Of a stretch of 64,000 nt of DNA, positions 57,304 to 64,000 are shown piece by piece; the first letter of the stretch is position 1; the number at the start of each line of letters is the position of its first letter. The notes under the pieces are model-generated. The model saw only the letters and a program-made list of their open reading frames with translations, ran no database searches and had not been told where the DNA came from. The DNA is from Vibrio sp. ED004 (lineage in GTDB: Bacteria > Pseudomonadota > Gammaproteobacteria > Enterobacterales > Vibrionaceae). A program made the translations under genes and the position numbers. Location: contig NZ_CP066150.1 in NCBI RefSeq assembly GCF_023206395.1, positions 1,907,270 through 1,971,269 of the forward strand, in the 5' to 3' direction.

Positions 57304-57693
57304 ATGACCCAATCTTCAAAACTGTTTATAGTCGACACAAACTTCAACACACATGATTCAGAGGCAGTAATGATCCGTTGGCCATCTTTAGTAAAACTCG
57401 ACGGCGATGATGAGCTTATTTACGTCGCATCCGAGAACGATTTTCAGGCAGAATGCTCAGACATGATCTTGGGCGAAGATGATTACCTCATCGATTCTGA
57501 AGGTGACAGCTACGCACTTCAATCGAGCTCAAATCAACTGTCTCTAGCAAAACGACCTGAGCAGTATTCAGTAGAAAGCGTGACTAAGCTGATACGAAAT
57601 CACGAGTTCCAGAAAGCCGAAGTGTGCTTGATGAAGATCCACTTCCTAACGATTGAAGAAGCGATTCAGTCTTTGGCTTTTGAGCCACGTTAA
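57304..57693 (+). CDS. DUF4144-like small acidic protein
   Basis: 129 residues, acidic, no signal or membrane segment. The middle part (IRWPSLVKLDGDDELIYVASENDF) matches the DUF4144 type as I recall it. Function unknown. ATG at 57304 with ATAGGACA upstream; a shorter start at 57370 (Met-Ile-Arg-Trp) is possible. Follows the HExxH protein gene by 40 nt and ends before a terminator. Confidence 0.65.
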   Translation: MTQSSKLFIVDTNFNTHDSEAVMIRWPSLVKLDGDDELIYVASENDFQAECSDMILGEDDYLIDSEGDSYALQSSSNQLSLAKRPEQYSVESVTKLIRNHEFQKAEVCLMKIHFLTIEEAIQSLAFEPR

Positions 57694-57737
57694 TATCGCT
57701 TGAGATTCGGATTAGAACTTCCAAACAGTACATACCA

Positions 57738-57765
57738 AAACAGCGCCAATTCAGGCGCTGTTTTT
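57738..57765. terminator. bidirectional terminator
   Basis: Perfect 10-bp stem AAACAGCGCC / GGCGCTGTTT with a 6-nt loop, between the DUF4144-like gene and the convergent dcu gene. Confidence 0.92.
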
Positions 57766-57784
57766 CATTCACTTCGTTAACAGA

Positions 57785-59113
57785 TTAAGCGATAAAAATC
57801 TGAGCCAGTGCGTAGCCTAAGCAACATGCGCCGACGACACCGATTAAACCCACCGACATGAATGAGTGGTTGAAGTACCACTTACCAATCTTGGTGGTGC
57901 CAGATACATCGAAGTTCACCGTTGCGATGTCAGATGGGTAGTTCGGGATAAAGAAGTAGCCGTAAACTGCGGGCATCAAGCCGATTAACAAGGCTGGGTC
58001 TAATCCTAAGCCAAGGCCAACAGGTAACATCATACGTGCAGTAGCAGCTTGCGAGTTCACCACAACCGATACGATGAATAGCGCTAGTGCGAACGTCCAT
58101 GGGTAGTTGGTGACCATTTCCACAATGCCCGATTTGAACTGAGGCATTGCGTATTGGAAGTAGGTATCTGACATCCAAGCGATACCGAAGATAGCGATCG
58201 CGGCCACCATACCGGATTTGAATACCACACCATTTGGCACATCACGTGGGTCAGTTTTGGTCGCCAGCAAGATGATACCGCCGAAGCAGAGCATCATCAT
58301 TTGGATGATCACCGACATCTTGATTGGCTTGTCGCCGTCTACGATGGTTCTGATTTCTGGCACCATCGCCACAATAACAATCACCACAATCGACAATAGG
58401 AAAATCAAGACTGCATTACGCGCTGAGCTTGGAAGCACTTCATCCAAAGACGTTGCAGTCGTGTTTTCAATGCGCTTTTTCCACTCAGGATCTTTTAAGC
58501 GCTCTTGATAATCAGGATCGTCGTTCAGTTCTTTACCGCGTTTCAAGCTGTACAAAGAAAGTAACAGCGTACCGAACAAGGTTGCAGGCACCGTAACTAA
58601 TAGAATCGAAAGCAAAGTAATGGAATGCTGAATATCTGAAAGTTGCGCTAGGTAGTACACCACTGCCGCCGAAATTGGCGATGCAGTAATCGCAAGTTGA
58701 GATGCAACAGAAGCCGCTGCCATTGGACGCTCAGGACGAATTCCATTCTTCAATGCCACATCACCAATAATAGGCATAATTGAGTAAACCGCGTGGCCAG
58801 TACCCAATAGGAAAGTCATCGAATAAGTCACAAACGGTGCTATCAGGGTGACGCGTTTCGGATTCTTTCTTAGCACCCTTTCCGCCACTTGGAGCATGTA
58901 TTTTAAGCCACCGGCCGCTTCGAGGATCGAAGCACAGGTTACCACCGCGAGAATGATCAACATTACGGTGACAGGTGGCGACGTTGGCGGCATCTTGAAG
59001 ATAAAGACCTCAATCACCAAACCAATACCAGAAACAACCCCTAAACCAATACCGCCATACCGAGAACCGATATAGAGAACGACAAGTAAAAATAGAAACT
59101 CAAAATACAACAT
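57785..59113 (-). CDS. anaerobic C4-dicarboxylate transporter (Dcu family, DcuB-like)
   Basis: 442 residues with about 11-12 membrane helices. Seen: LLVVLYIGSRYGGIGLGVVSG, FLLGTGHAVYSIMPIIGDVALKNGIRPERPM, SQAATARMMLPVGLGLGLDPALLIG and GTTKIGKWYFNHSFM. Exchanges fumarate, malate or aspartate for succinate during anaerobic growth. ATG at 59113 with GCAGGG upstream. Monocistronic. Control by FNR/Crp or a DcuSR-like system is usual for the family, but I find no clear site. Confidence 0.9.
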   Translation of the reverse strand: MLYFEFLFLLVVLYIGSRYGGIGLGVVSGIGLVIEVFIFKMPPTSPPVTVMLIILAVVTCASILEAAGGLKYMLQVAERVLRKNPKRVTLIAPFVTYSMTFLLGTGHAVYSIMPIIGDVALKNGIRPERPMAAASVASQLAITASPISAAVVYYLAQLSDIQHSITLLSILLVTVPATLFGTLLLSLYSLKRGKELNDDPDYQERLKDPEWKKRIENTTATSLDEVLPSSARNAVLIFLLSIVVIVIVAMVPEIRTIVDGDKPIKMSVIIQMMMLCFGGIILLATKTDPRDVPNGVVFKSGMVAAIAIFGIAWMSDTYFQYAMPQFKSGIVEMVTNYPWTFALALFIVSVVVNSQAATARMMLPVGLGLGLDPALLIGLMPAVYGYFFIPNYPSDIATVNFDVSGTTKIGKWYFNHSFMSVGLIGVVGACCLGYALAQIFIA

Positions 59114-59524
59114 AAGCAACCCTGCTAAAAATGTGGACTAGGGATATTTTGTCTGTATGTTCAATACTTTACTTATTGGTATGTCACACAATTATTGAGC
59201 GTTTTAATGGATTGTTTTTTATAAGATTAGGGTCACGATAACAGGCGATTAAGTATCGAAAATGTAATTTTTCACTCAAGTGAAACTCAAGGATTGTTAT
59301 GCATTCTGATGTTCATTGTTTCTTTTAGAACGCCTGAATCTATAAAATTTAAATATCATAACTAAACGCTATCACCCATTCAGAAGCCCATAACGGATTG
59401 CGCCTGCTCCCTTAAAACTTTGTAATACAATTATCGCTGTTTTACTGAACTCTAACTCGCCTATCCCAAAGCACTGTGTCAAAATACCCACCCTTACGAT
59501 GACAACACATTAAGAACCACGGAT
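59114..59524. promoter_or_regulatory. divergent promoter region, dcu / HAD gene
   Basis: 411 nt, AT-rich, holding both outward promoters. I could not assign an FNR or Crp box with confidence. Confidence 0.4.
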
Positions 59525-60184
59525 ATGAATTTTCAAGCTGCTATTTTTGATATGGATGGACTGCTGCTCGACACCGAGCGACTTTGTATGCAGGTATTTG
59601 AAGAAGCATGTCACGCGCAAGGTGTTCCGTTTTTGCAGGATGTTTACCTAGGCATCATAGGCTGTAACGCAAAAACCATCGAACAGATTTTTCGAAATGG
59701 CTACGGTGAAAACCTAGACTACCCAGCACTGAATAACGAATGGCGCACGCGCTACAGTGCAATTGTTAAAAACCAAGCGATTCCGGTAAAAGACGGCGTG
59801 ATCGAGCTGCTTGAATGGCTAAAGTCGAATGACATTCCAATCGCGGTGGCAACTTCCACTCAGCTAGATATCGCCAAGAAGAAGCTTGAGTTAGCAGGCC
59901 TAGATTCTTACTTCACTTCACTAAGCACAGGCTGCGAAGTGACTCATGGTAAACCTCACCCAGAGATCTACTTATTGGCGGCAGAACGCCTAGGTGTTGC
60001 ACCTGAAACTTGCCTAGCGTTTGAAGATTCAAACAATGGTATTCGCGCTTCTATGGCAGCCAACATGATCAGCTTCCAGATCCCTGATTTAGTAGAGCCA
60101 TGTGACGAAGTAAAAGCGCTTGGACACACCATCAGCCCTTCTCTTCATGATGTGTTAGCACTGCTTCAACAAGCTGCAGCTTAG
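59525..60184 (+). CDS. HAD-superfamily phosphatase/phosphoglucomutase-like
   Basis: 219 residues. Motif I FDMDGLLLDTE, motif II VATST, motif III Lys in HGKPHPEIY, motif IV FEDSNNGIRAS. The cap region is that of the beta-phosphoglucomutase/YqaB-type group. It acts on a sugar phosphate or other small phosphate. ATG with ACGGAT upstream. Followed by a terminator at 60255. Confidence 0.88.
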   Translation: MNFQAAIFDMDGLLLDTERLCMQVFEEACHAQGVPFLQDVYLGIIGCNAKTIEQIFRNGYGENLDYPALNNEWRTRYSAIVKNQAIPVKDGVIELLEWLKSNDIPIAVATSTQLDIAKKKLELAGLDSYFTSLSTGCEVTHGKPHPEIYLLAAERLGVAPETCLAFEDSNNGIRASMAANMISFQIPDLVEPCDEVKALGHTISPSLHDVLALLQQAAA

Positions 60185-60254
60185 GCTCTCACTGCCGTTG
60201 ATAATGCTTTTATCTGTCTCGTCCTAAAATACGTAGACAAGCCTCTCTATTAAG

Positions 60255-60278
60255 CCGACTCACAGAGTCGGTTTTTTT
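60255..60278 (+). terminator. terminator after the HAD gene
   Basis: Perfect 7-bp stem CCGACTC / GAGTCGG with ACA loop and T7. Confidence 0.92.
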
Positions 60279-60395
60279 GTTGCCATTCCTTTTATAAAAG
60301 ATAAAAACTCGCGCTTGAAACTGTTACAGTCGATGTGAAATAAATGCTAGGTGATCAACAAGATTGCTAACGTCTAAATATGGAGAAAGAGACGC

Positions 60396-61022
60396 GTGAA
60401 GGAAAAGTTTGAAGACCAACTGCTTGATTTTGCACAACAAGAAATGACACAAGATGCCGCGCACGACATTAGCCACATTAAGCGCGTCGTCAAAACCGCG
60501 AAGGCTTTGTGTGTACAAGAACAGGCTAAGCTTGAAGTCGTTTTACCCGCCGCTTACCTTCATGATTGCTTCACCTTTCCTAAGAACCATCCAGACAGAG
60601 CCCAAAGCTCGCAAATGGCAGCAGACAAGGCGATCTCTTTCCTCAAATCTATCGGCTATCCCGCGTCCTATCTTGATGAGATCCATCATGCCATTGTCAC
60701 GCACAGCTACAGCGCTAACATCACACCTGAAACCATAGAAGCTCAGATCGTCCAGGATGCCGATCGCCTAGATTCTCTCGGAGCAATTGGTATCGCTCGC
60801 TGCTTATATGTAGGTCAGAGCTTTAACGCCGAACTCTACAACCACGAAGACCCATTAGCTGAACATCGTGACTTGGATGACAAGCGTTACAGTGTCGACC
60901 ATTTCTACGTAAAGCTATTCAAGCTGGCGGAAACCATGAATACAGAATCCGCCAAGTTAGAAGCCAACAAGCGCACCGATTACATGCGTGACTTTCTTGA
61001 GCAGTTGGGCGCGGAAGTTTAG
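60396..61022 (+). CDS. HD-domain phosphohydrolase (YedJ-like)
   Basis: 208 residues. HD metal motifs: HDISHIKRVV, AAYLHDCF, HAIVTHSY and VQDADRLDSLGAIGIAR. Small cytoplasmic hydrolase; substrate unknown. GTG start with GGAGAAAGAG upstream. A GNAT gene follows 40 nt on. Confidence 0.85.
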   Translation: MKEKFEDQLLDFAQQEMTQDAAHDISHIKRVVKTAKALCVQEQAKLEVVLPAAYLHDCFTFPKNHPDRAQSSQMAADKAISFLKSIGYPASYLDEIHHAIVTHSYSANITPETIEAQIVQDADRLDSLGAIGIARCLYVGQSFNAELYNHEDPLAEHRDLDDKRYSVDHFYVKLFKLAETMNTESAKLEANKRTDYMRDFLEQLGAEV

Positions 61023-61061
61023 CGACTTAGAAAAAGAGACACACTACAAGGGGAGAAGGAT

Positions 61062-61559
61062 ATGGAAATAAACTGCTTTAAGGAACCCGACGCCGACGAG
61101 ATCGTCACTTGGTTCACATCCCTAGAAGACTACGTACTTTGGGGAGGACGAACCTTTGGTTGGCCGTTAGAAGCCTCCTCTATCATTGAACGCTCTCAAG
61201 AGCCCCATGTCGAGCTTTACACATTCTCCACGCCTAGCACTGAGTCGAATTCCAATGACTTGCTCGGTTTTATGGAGTTTCAACGTATGTCAGACAACGA
61301 ACTTCGTTTCTGCCGAGTGGCTATTCACCCAAACCAACGAGGCAAAGGGCTTGGGCAATCCATGATAGAAAGTGCATTAAACACGGCGAAACAAATTCCT
61401 GATGTCACCACCATCAGCTTGGCGGTCTTTCAACAGAATATCGGGGCAAAACGTTGCTACGACAAAGCGGGGTTTCAAGTGGTCGACAAAGAGCCAAAGT
61501 TCAAAGAATTCAATGGCAACACCTGGCCTCTATATCAAATGGAATTAAAGCTCAGTTAG
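61062..61559 (+). CDS. GNAT-family N-acetyltransferase
   Basis: 165 residues. Acetyl-CoA site seen as RVAIHPNQRGKGLGQSMIE and the NIGAKRCYDKAGFQ segment. Acceptor unknown. SD GGGGAGAAGG precedes the ATG. Probably in one transcript with the HD gene. Confidence 0.87.
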   Translation: MEINCFKEPDADEIVTWFTSLEDYVLWGGRTFGWPLEASSIIERSQEPHVELYTFSTPSTESNSNDLLGFMEFQRMSDNELRFCRVAIHPNQRGKGLGQSMIESALNTAKQIPDVTTISLAVFQQNIGAKRCYDKAGFQVVDKEPKFKEFNGNTWPLYQMELKLS

Positions 61560-61660
61560 TATGTTTTAATTAACGGAATGATTTTAATTGCCAGATTTGA
61601 CCCCATATCATTAAGCATTGCTACACACTCAAGATACACAGATGTAATTTGGAACCTTCA

Positions 61661-62347
61661 ATGACCCAAGAAAAATTCGACACCATTTACCAACGTGCCG
61701 CTCACCGTAAAGGTGGGGCAGCAGAGCTCGAAAAGATTGTTCGTGCGCCTCTTTCACAAGCTGAGTTATCACAAATTACCGACGACCGTTGGCTAGCAGC
61801 CTTTACCGAAAAGGTATTCCAGTGTGGTATTTCGTGGAATGTAGTGAGGAAGAAATGGCCGCAATTTGAAGAAGTGTTCTTTGAGTTCGACATCGAAAAA
61901 ATGCTGATGCTGCCGAATGAGATGTGGGAGCAGAAAGCACAAGATCCACGCATTATTCGCCACCTCACCAAGGTGATGACCATCCCGGCTAATGCAATGA
62001 TGATCCACAATGCCAAGCGTGAAGCGGACTCCTTCTCACAAATGGTTGCCGACTGGCCATCAGAGCGAATTACAGAACTTTGGGATTACCTGAAGAAACA
62101 CGGCAAGCGTTTGGGCGGAAATACAGGTGCTTACACCTTGCGCCAAATGGGCAAAGACACATTCATCTTATCTTCTGACGTGGAAGCGCACCTGCGCAGC
62201 ACAGATGTAGTTGATAGCGGTCGCAACACCAAACGAGCACAAGTCGCGGCAAGTAAGGCTTTCAACGAATGGCAGCAGCAATCAGGTCGTACCCTGAGCG
62301 AAATAAGCCAGATCGTCGCCTACAGTTGTGGCGATAATCGCGTCTAG
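61661..62347 (+). CDS. DNA-3-methyladenine glycosylase I-like protein
   Basis: 228 residues with the Tag-type helical core: FTEKVFQCGISWNVVRKKWPQFEEVFFEFD and DPRIIRHLTKVMTIPANA. Tag enzymes remove 3-methyladenine from DNA. The zinc-binding Cys/His pairs at both ends of E. coli Tag are not seen here, so this is a divergent branch and the activity is uncertain. ATG at 61661; an earlier Met 4 codons upstream is possible. Confidence 0.75.
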   Translation: MTQEKFDTIYQRAAHRKGGAAELEKIVRAPLSQAELSQITDDRWLAAFTEKVFQCGISWNVVRKKWPQFEEVFFEFDIEKMLMLPNEMWEQKAQDPRIIRHLTKVMTIPANAMMIHNAKREADSFSQMVADWPSERITELWDYLKKHGKRLGGNTGAYTLRQMGKDTFILSSDVEAHLRSTDVVDSGRNTKRAQVAASKAFNEWQQQSGRTLSEISQIVAYSCGDNRV

Positions 62348-62465
62348 TTCAAGAAGAATGGCTTAAAGCTTTAGATTGCACACAGTTCACTGCAAACTAA
62401 ATGTTATAAGTCATTAACAAATAAGCGTGCATCGCACTTTCATCCGGTGGCATTGTATAGATAAA

Positions 62466-62473
62466 TGTATACA
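62466..62473. promoter_or_regulatory. putative GntR operator before the GntR gene
   Basis: TGTATACA inside the flanking pair ATTGTAT (62452) and ATACAAT (62469), 67 nt before the GntR start. The same word occurs twice before the xanthine dehydrogenase gene. Confidence 0.55.
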
Positions 62474-62540
62474 ATATAGAGTAACACTCATGAATTATTC
62501 TCGACCAACCCAACTCGACTAAACAAGGGCCCTTATCTCT

Positions 62541-63275
62541 ATGACAGCTCTCAAAAATTCTGTCTCCAAAGGTGTAAAAACAAAAGTAACAGGCCAGACT
62601 CAAGACGATGTTGTTTACTGCCATATCTTCGACGCGATACTAGAACAAAGGCTGCCACCAGCCACCAAATTAAGCGAAGAAGCACTAGCAGAAATCTTTG
62701 GCGTTAGCCGCACTATTATTCGCCGTGCCTTGTTGCGTCTCTCATTAGAGCAAGTTGTGGTGATCCGTCCAAACCGAGGTGCCATGATTGCTGCGCCAAC
62801 GGTAGACGAAGCCAAACAGATATTTAAAGCGCGTGAAGTAATGGAGCTTGCTATCACAGAGCTTGCAGTGAAAAACGCAACCAAAGCTCAAATCGAAGAG
62901 TGCAGAAAATTGGTCGCGAAAGAGAACTGCGCCTTTGACCAAGGTGACTACGGCTCAGGATTACGTTTGTCTGGTGAGTTCCACATCAAACTGGCAGAGA
63001 TGGCAGAAAACGCACCACTGCTTGCCTTCCAGCGCAGCCTAGTGTCGCAAACCTCACTGCTGATCGCTCAATACGAAACAGGTAATCACTCGAACTGTTC
63101 TTTGGATGAACACGAAGGGTTACTTGATGCGATTGAGTCTGGCGATGAAGAGCAAGCCGTCGAGTTGATGAAAGAACACTTGAGCCACATTCGTTCCAAG
63201 CTCAACCTAGACAGCAGCACCGCATCGAGCGACCTGCATGTTGTGTTCTCAGATCTGCTTAAGAACAAGTCATAA
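62541..63275 (+). CDS. GntR-family (FCD domain) regulator
   Basis: 244 residues. N-terminal GntR winged helix (ATKLSEEALAEIFGVSRTIIRRALLRLSLEQVVVIRPNRGAMIA) and a C-terminal FCD effector domain with metal-site His (FHIKLAEMA, DEHEGLLDAIESGD, HLSHIRSKL). The next gene, on the same strand, is a xanthine dehydrogenase small subunit, so it probably controls purine catabolism (inferred). It carries palindromes of the same type in its own and the next promoter. Confidence 0.9.
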   Translation: MTALKNSVSKGVKTKVTGQTQDDVVYCHIFDAILEQRLPPATKLSEEALAEIFGVSRTIIRRALLRLSLEQVVVIRPNRGAMIAAPTVDEAKQIFKAREVMELAITELAVKNATKAQIEECRKLVAKENCAFDQGDYGSGLRLSGEFHIKLAEMAENAPLLAFQRSLVSQTSLLIAQYETGNHSNCSLDEHEGLLDAIESGDEEQAVELMKEHLSHIRSKLNLDSSTASSDLHVVFSDLLKNKS

Positions 63276-63326
63276 CGAGTTGACCATTCCAATTCAGCTC
63301 TAACAACTTTTTGTTAACAAGACGGG

Positions 63327-63362
63327 AGAGAAGTAAGCCTTTGCGTTTACTTCTCTTTTTTA
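63327..63362 (+). terminator. terminator after the GntR gene
   Basis: Perfect 10-bp stem AGAGAAGTAA / TTACTTCTCT with a 10-nt loop and T-run. Confidence 0.9.
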
Positions 63363-63581
63363 TGCCCTCCCTATAATGATAGACGCAAAGATCGGCGCAT
63401 TTCACCTCAAAACACTCTTAATTCTGAGCAGAATAGTGCTCTTATCCTCTATAGCATTTGCTCCTAAATGCCAAAATTCTTATCTTTATTTTGTATACAT
63501 AGTCATTAATTCATTCACAACACAAAACTCAGCACTTCCAATTTAAATCCCAATAAAACAAGCAACTAAAGATAAAATTAA

Positions 63582-63593
63582 ATTGTATACAAT
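63582..63593. promoter_or_regulatory. putative GntR operator at xdhA
   Basis: Perfect 12-bp palindrome ATTGTATACAAT, 127 nt before the xdhA start. Confidence 0.55.
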
Positions 63594-63720
63594 CCACCAA
63601 ATCACAATGTTGTTGCATTTTTGTAAATAAATAGTTGACCACAGGGTCAGGATGGATAATTATTGACCTAGAAGTCAAAAAGAATACACATGGAAAAATG
63701 TCGATTTACAAGGAGGTCTC

Positions 63721-64000
63721 TTGATTACTTTTTTGCTCAATCAGGAAATAAGACGTGAAGACAATCTGTCGCCGAATATGACAGTGCTCAATTACCTTCG
63801 TACCAAGGTTAATAAAACCGGTACCAAAGAAGGTTGTGGGTCTGGTGACTGTGGCGCATGTACCGTCGTTTTAGGTGAAGTGGTGGATGGACAGCTGCAA
63901 TACCGCTCGGTGAACTCTTGCCTTACGTTCGTTTCAGCGCTGCACGGAAAACAGCTAATCACAGTAGAAGATCTACAAAACCGAGATAAGTCATTGCACC
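63721..64000 (+). CDS. xdhA: xanthine dehydrogenase small subunit (partial, runs off the window)
   Basis: The first 93 residues of an XdhA-type FeS/FAD subunit are inside the window. TTG start directly after AGGAGGTCTC. The N-terminal plant-type [2Fe-2S] domain is seen: LLNQEIRREDNLSPNMTVLNYLRTK, then the cluster ligands CGSGDCGACTVV and a fourth Cys in SVNSCLTFVSALHGKQL. The enzyme oxidises hypoxanthine and xanthine to urate. The gene continues past 64000. The GntR/FCD regulator upstream probably controls it. Confidence 0.9.
   Translation, partial: MITFLLNQEIRREDNLSPNMTVLNYLRTKVNKTGTKEGCGSGDCGACTVVLGEVVDGQLQYRSVNSCLTFVSALHGKQLITVEDLQNRDKSLH

Larger units (their letters stand above)
63276..63720. 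promoter_or_regulatory. regulatory region upstream of xdhA
   Basis: 445 nt without a gene. It begins with the GntR-gene terminator (63327-63362), then two TGTATACA words (63492-63499 and 63584-63591, the second within the perfect 12-bp palindrome ATTGTATACAAT at 63582-63593). It ends in a strong AGGAGGT ribosome site at 63711-63717. Confidence 0.65.

Overview
The window is a gamma-proteobacterial, almost certainly Vibrionaceae (Vibrio), chromosomal segment. The evidence is protein similarity throughout: fructose-family PTS genes, a ScrA/ScrK/ScrB/ScrY/ScrR sucrose locus, FrmA/FrmB, MpaA, DcuB-type transporter, CLCA_X and DUF2975 families. The mix of many sugar and small-molecule uptake loci, each with its own regulator, is typical of a second chromosome or an accessory metabolic region. 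I see no rRNA, tRNA, CRISPR array or replication origin. Genus and replicon are inferences.

Layout. 1-12 kb: a lone PTS IIB plus an HPr-like/IIA fusion; a sodium:solute symporter; an AraC regulator divergent from a mannose/fructose-family PTS (IIABC) followed by manA; a second fructose-family PTS (IIA, then IICB); and a divergent pair coding for an amino-acid ABC binding protein and permease. 12-20 kb: one long leftward operon, LysR - two UgpAE-type permeases - binding protein - PHP (CehA/McbA-type) metallohydrolase - HAD phosphatase - UgpC-type ATPase. It looks like an import-and-hydrolyse system for a phosphorylated or phosphodiester compound. 20-22.5 kb: an OppA/MppA-type binding protein divergent from mpaA (murein peptide recycling).

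22.5-27.4 kb is an AT-rich, eroded accessory island. It holds an unknown two-gene unit whose first gene is cut by one in-frame TAA, a decayed IS4-type transposase (in-frame TGA), a decayed tyrosine recombinase (in-frame TAG), a small membrane protein, a complete IS110/IS1111-group element with a structured 3' non-coding end, and a C-terminally shortened SMR pump. 27.5-34 kb: a lipoprotein metallophosphoesterase, the frmA-frmB formaldehyde detoxification pair, and an intact ISL3 element inserted in the frmB terminator with an 8-bp target duplication.

34-44.5 kb is ordinary accessory metabolism: aminotransferase, Nudix hydrolase with a pre-Nudix domain, aldehyde dehydrogenase with a sigma-54 type promoter facing an AcoR-type activator, photolyase/cryptochrome family protein, LysR, GST, and a DUF2975/HTH pair. 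44.7-53 kb: a secreted AGE-like barrel protein, then the sucrose locus scrA-scrK-scrB (left), scrR (right) and porin scrY (left), with shared LacI-type operator words in front of scrA, scrR and scrY. 53.5-64 kb: small hypothetical proteins, a ferric-reductase-like oxidoreductase, a flavin reductase-like protein, a putative HExxH metallopeptidase, a Dcu transporter, an HAD, an HD and a GNAT protein, a Tag-like glycosylase, and a GntR/FCD regulator upstream of a xanthine dehydrogenase small subunit that runs off the window. Palindromic TGTATACA words precede both of the last two genes.
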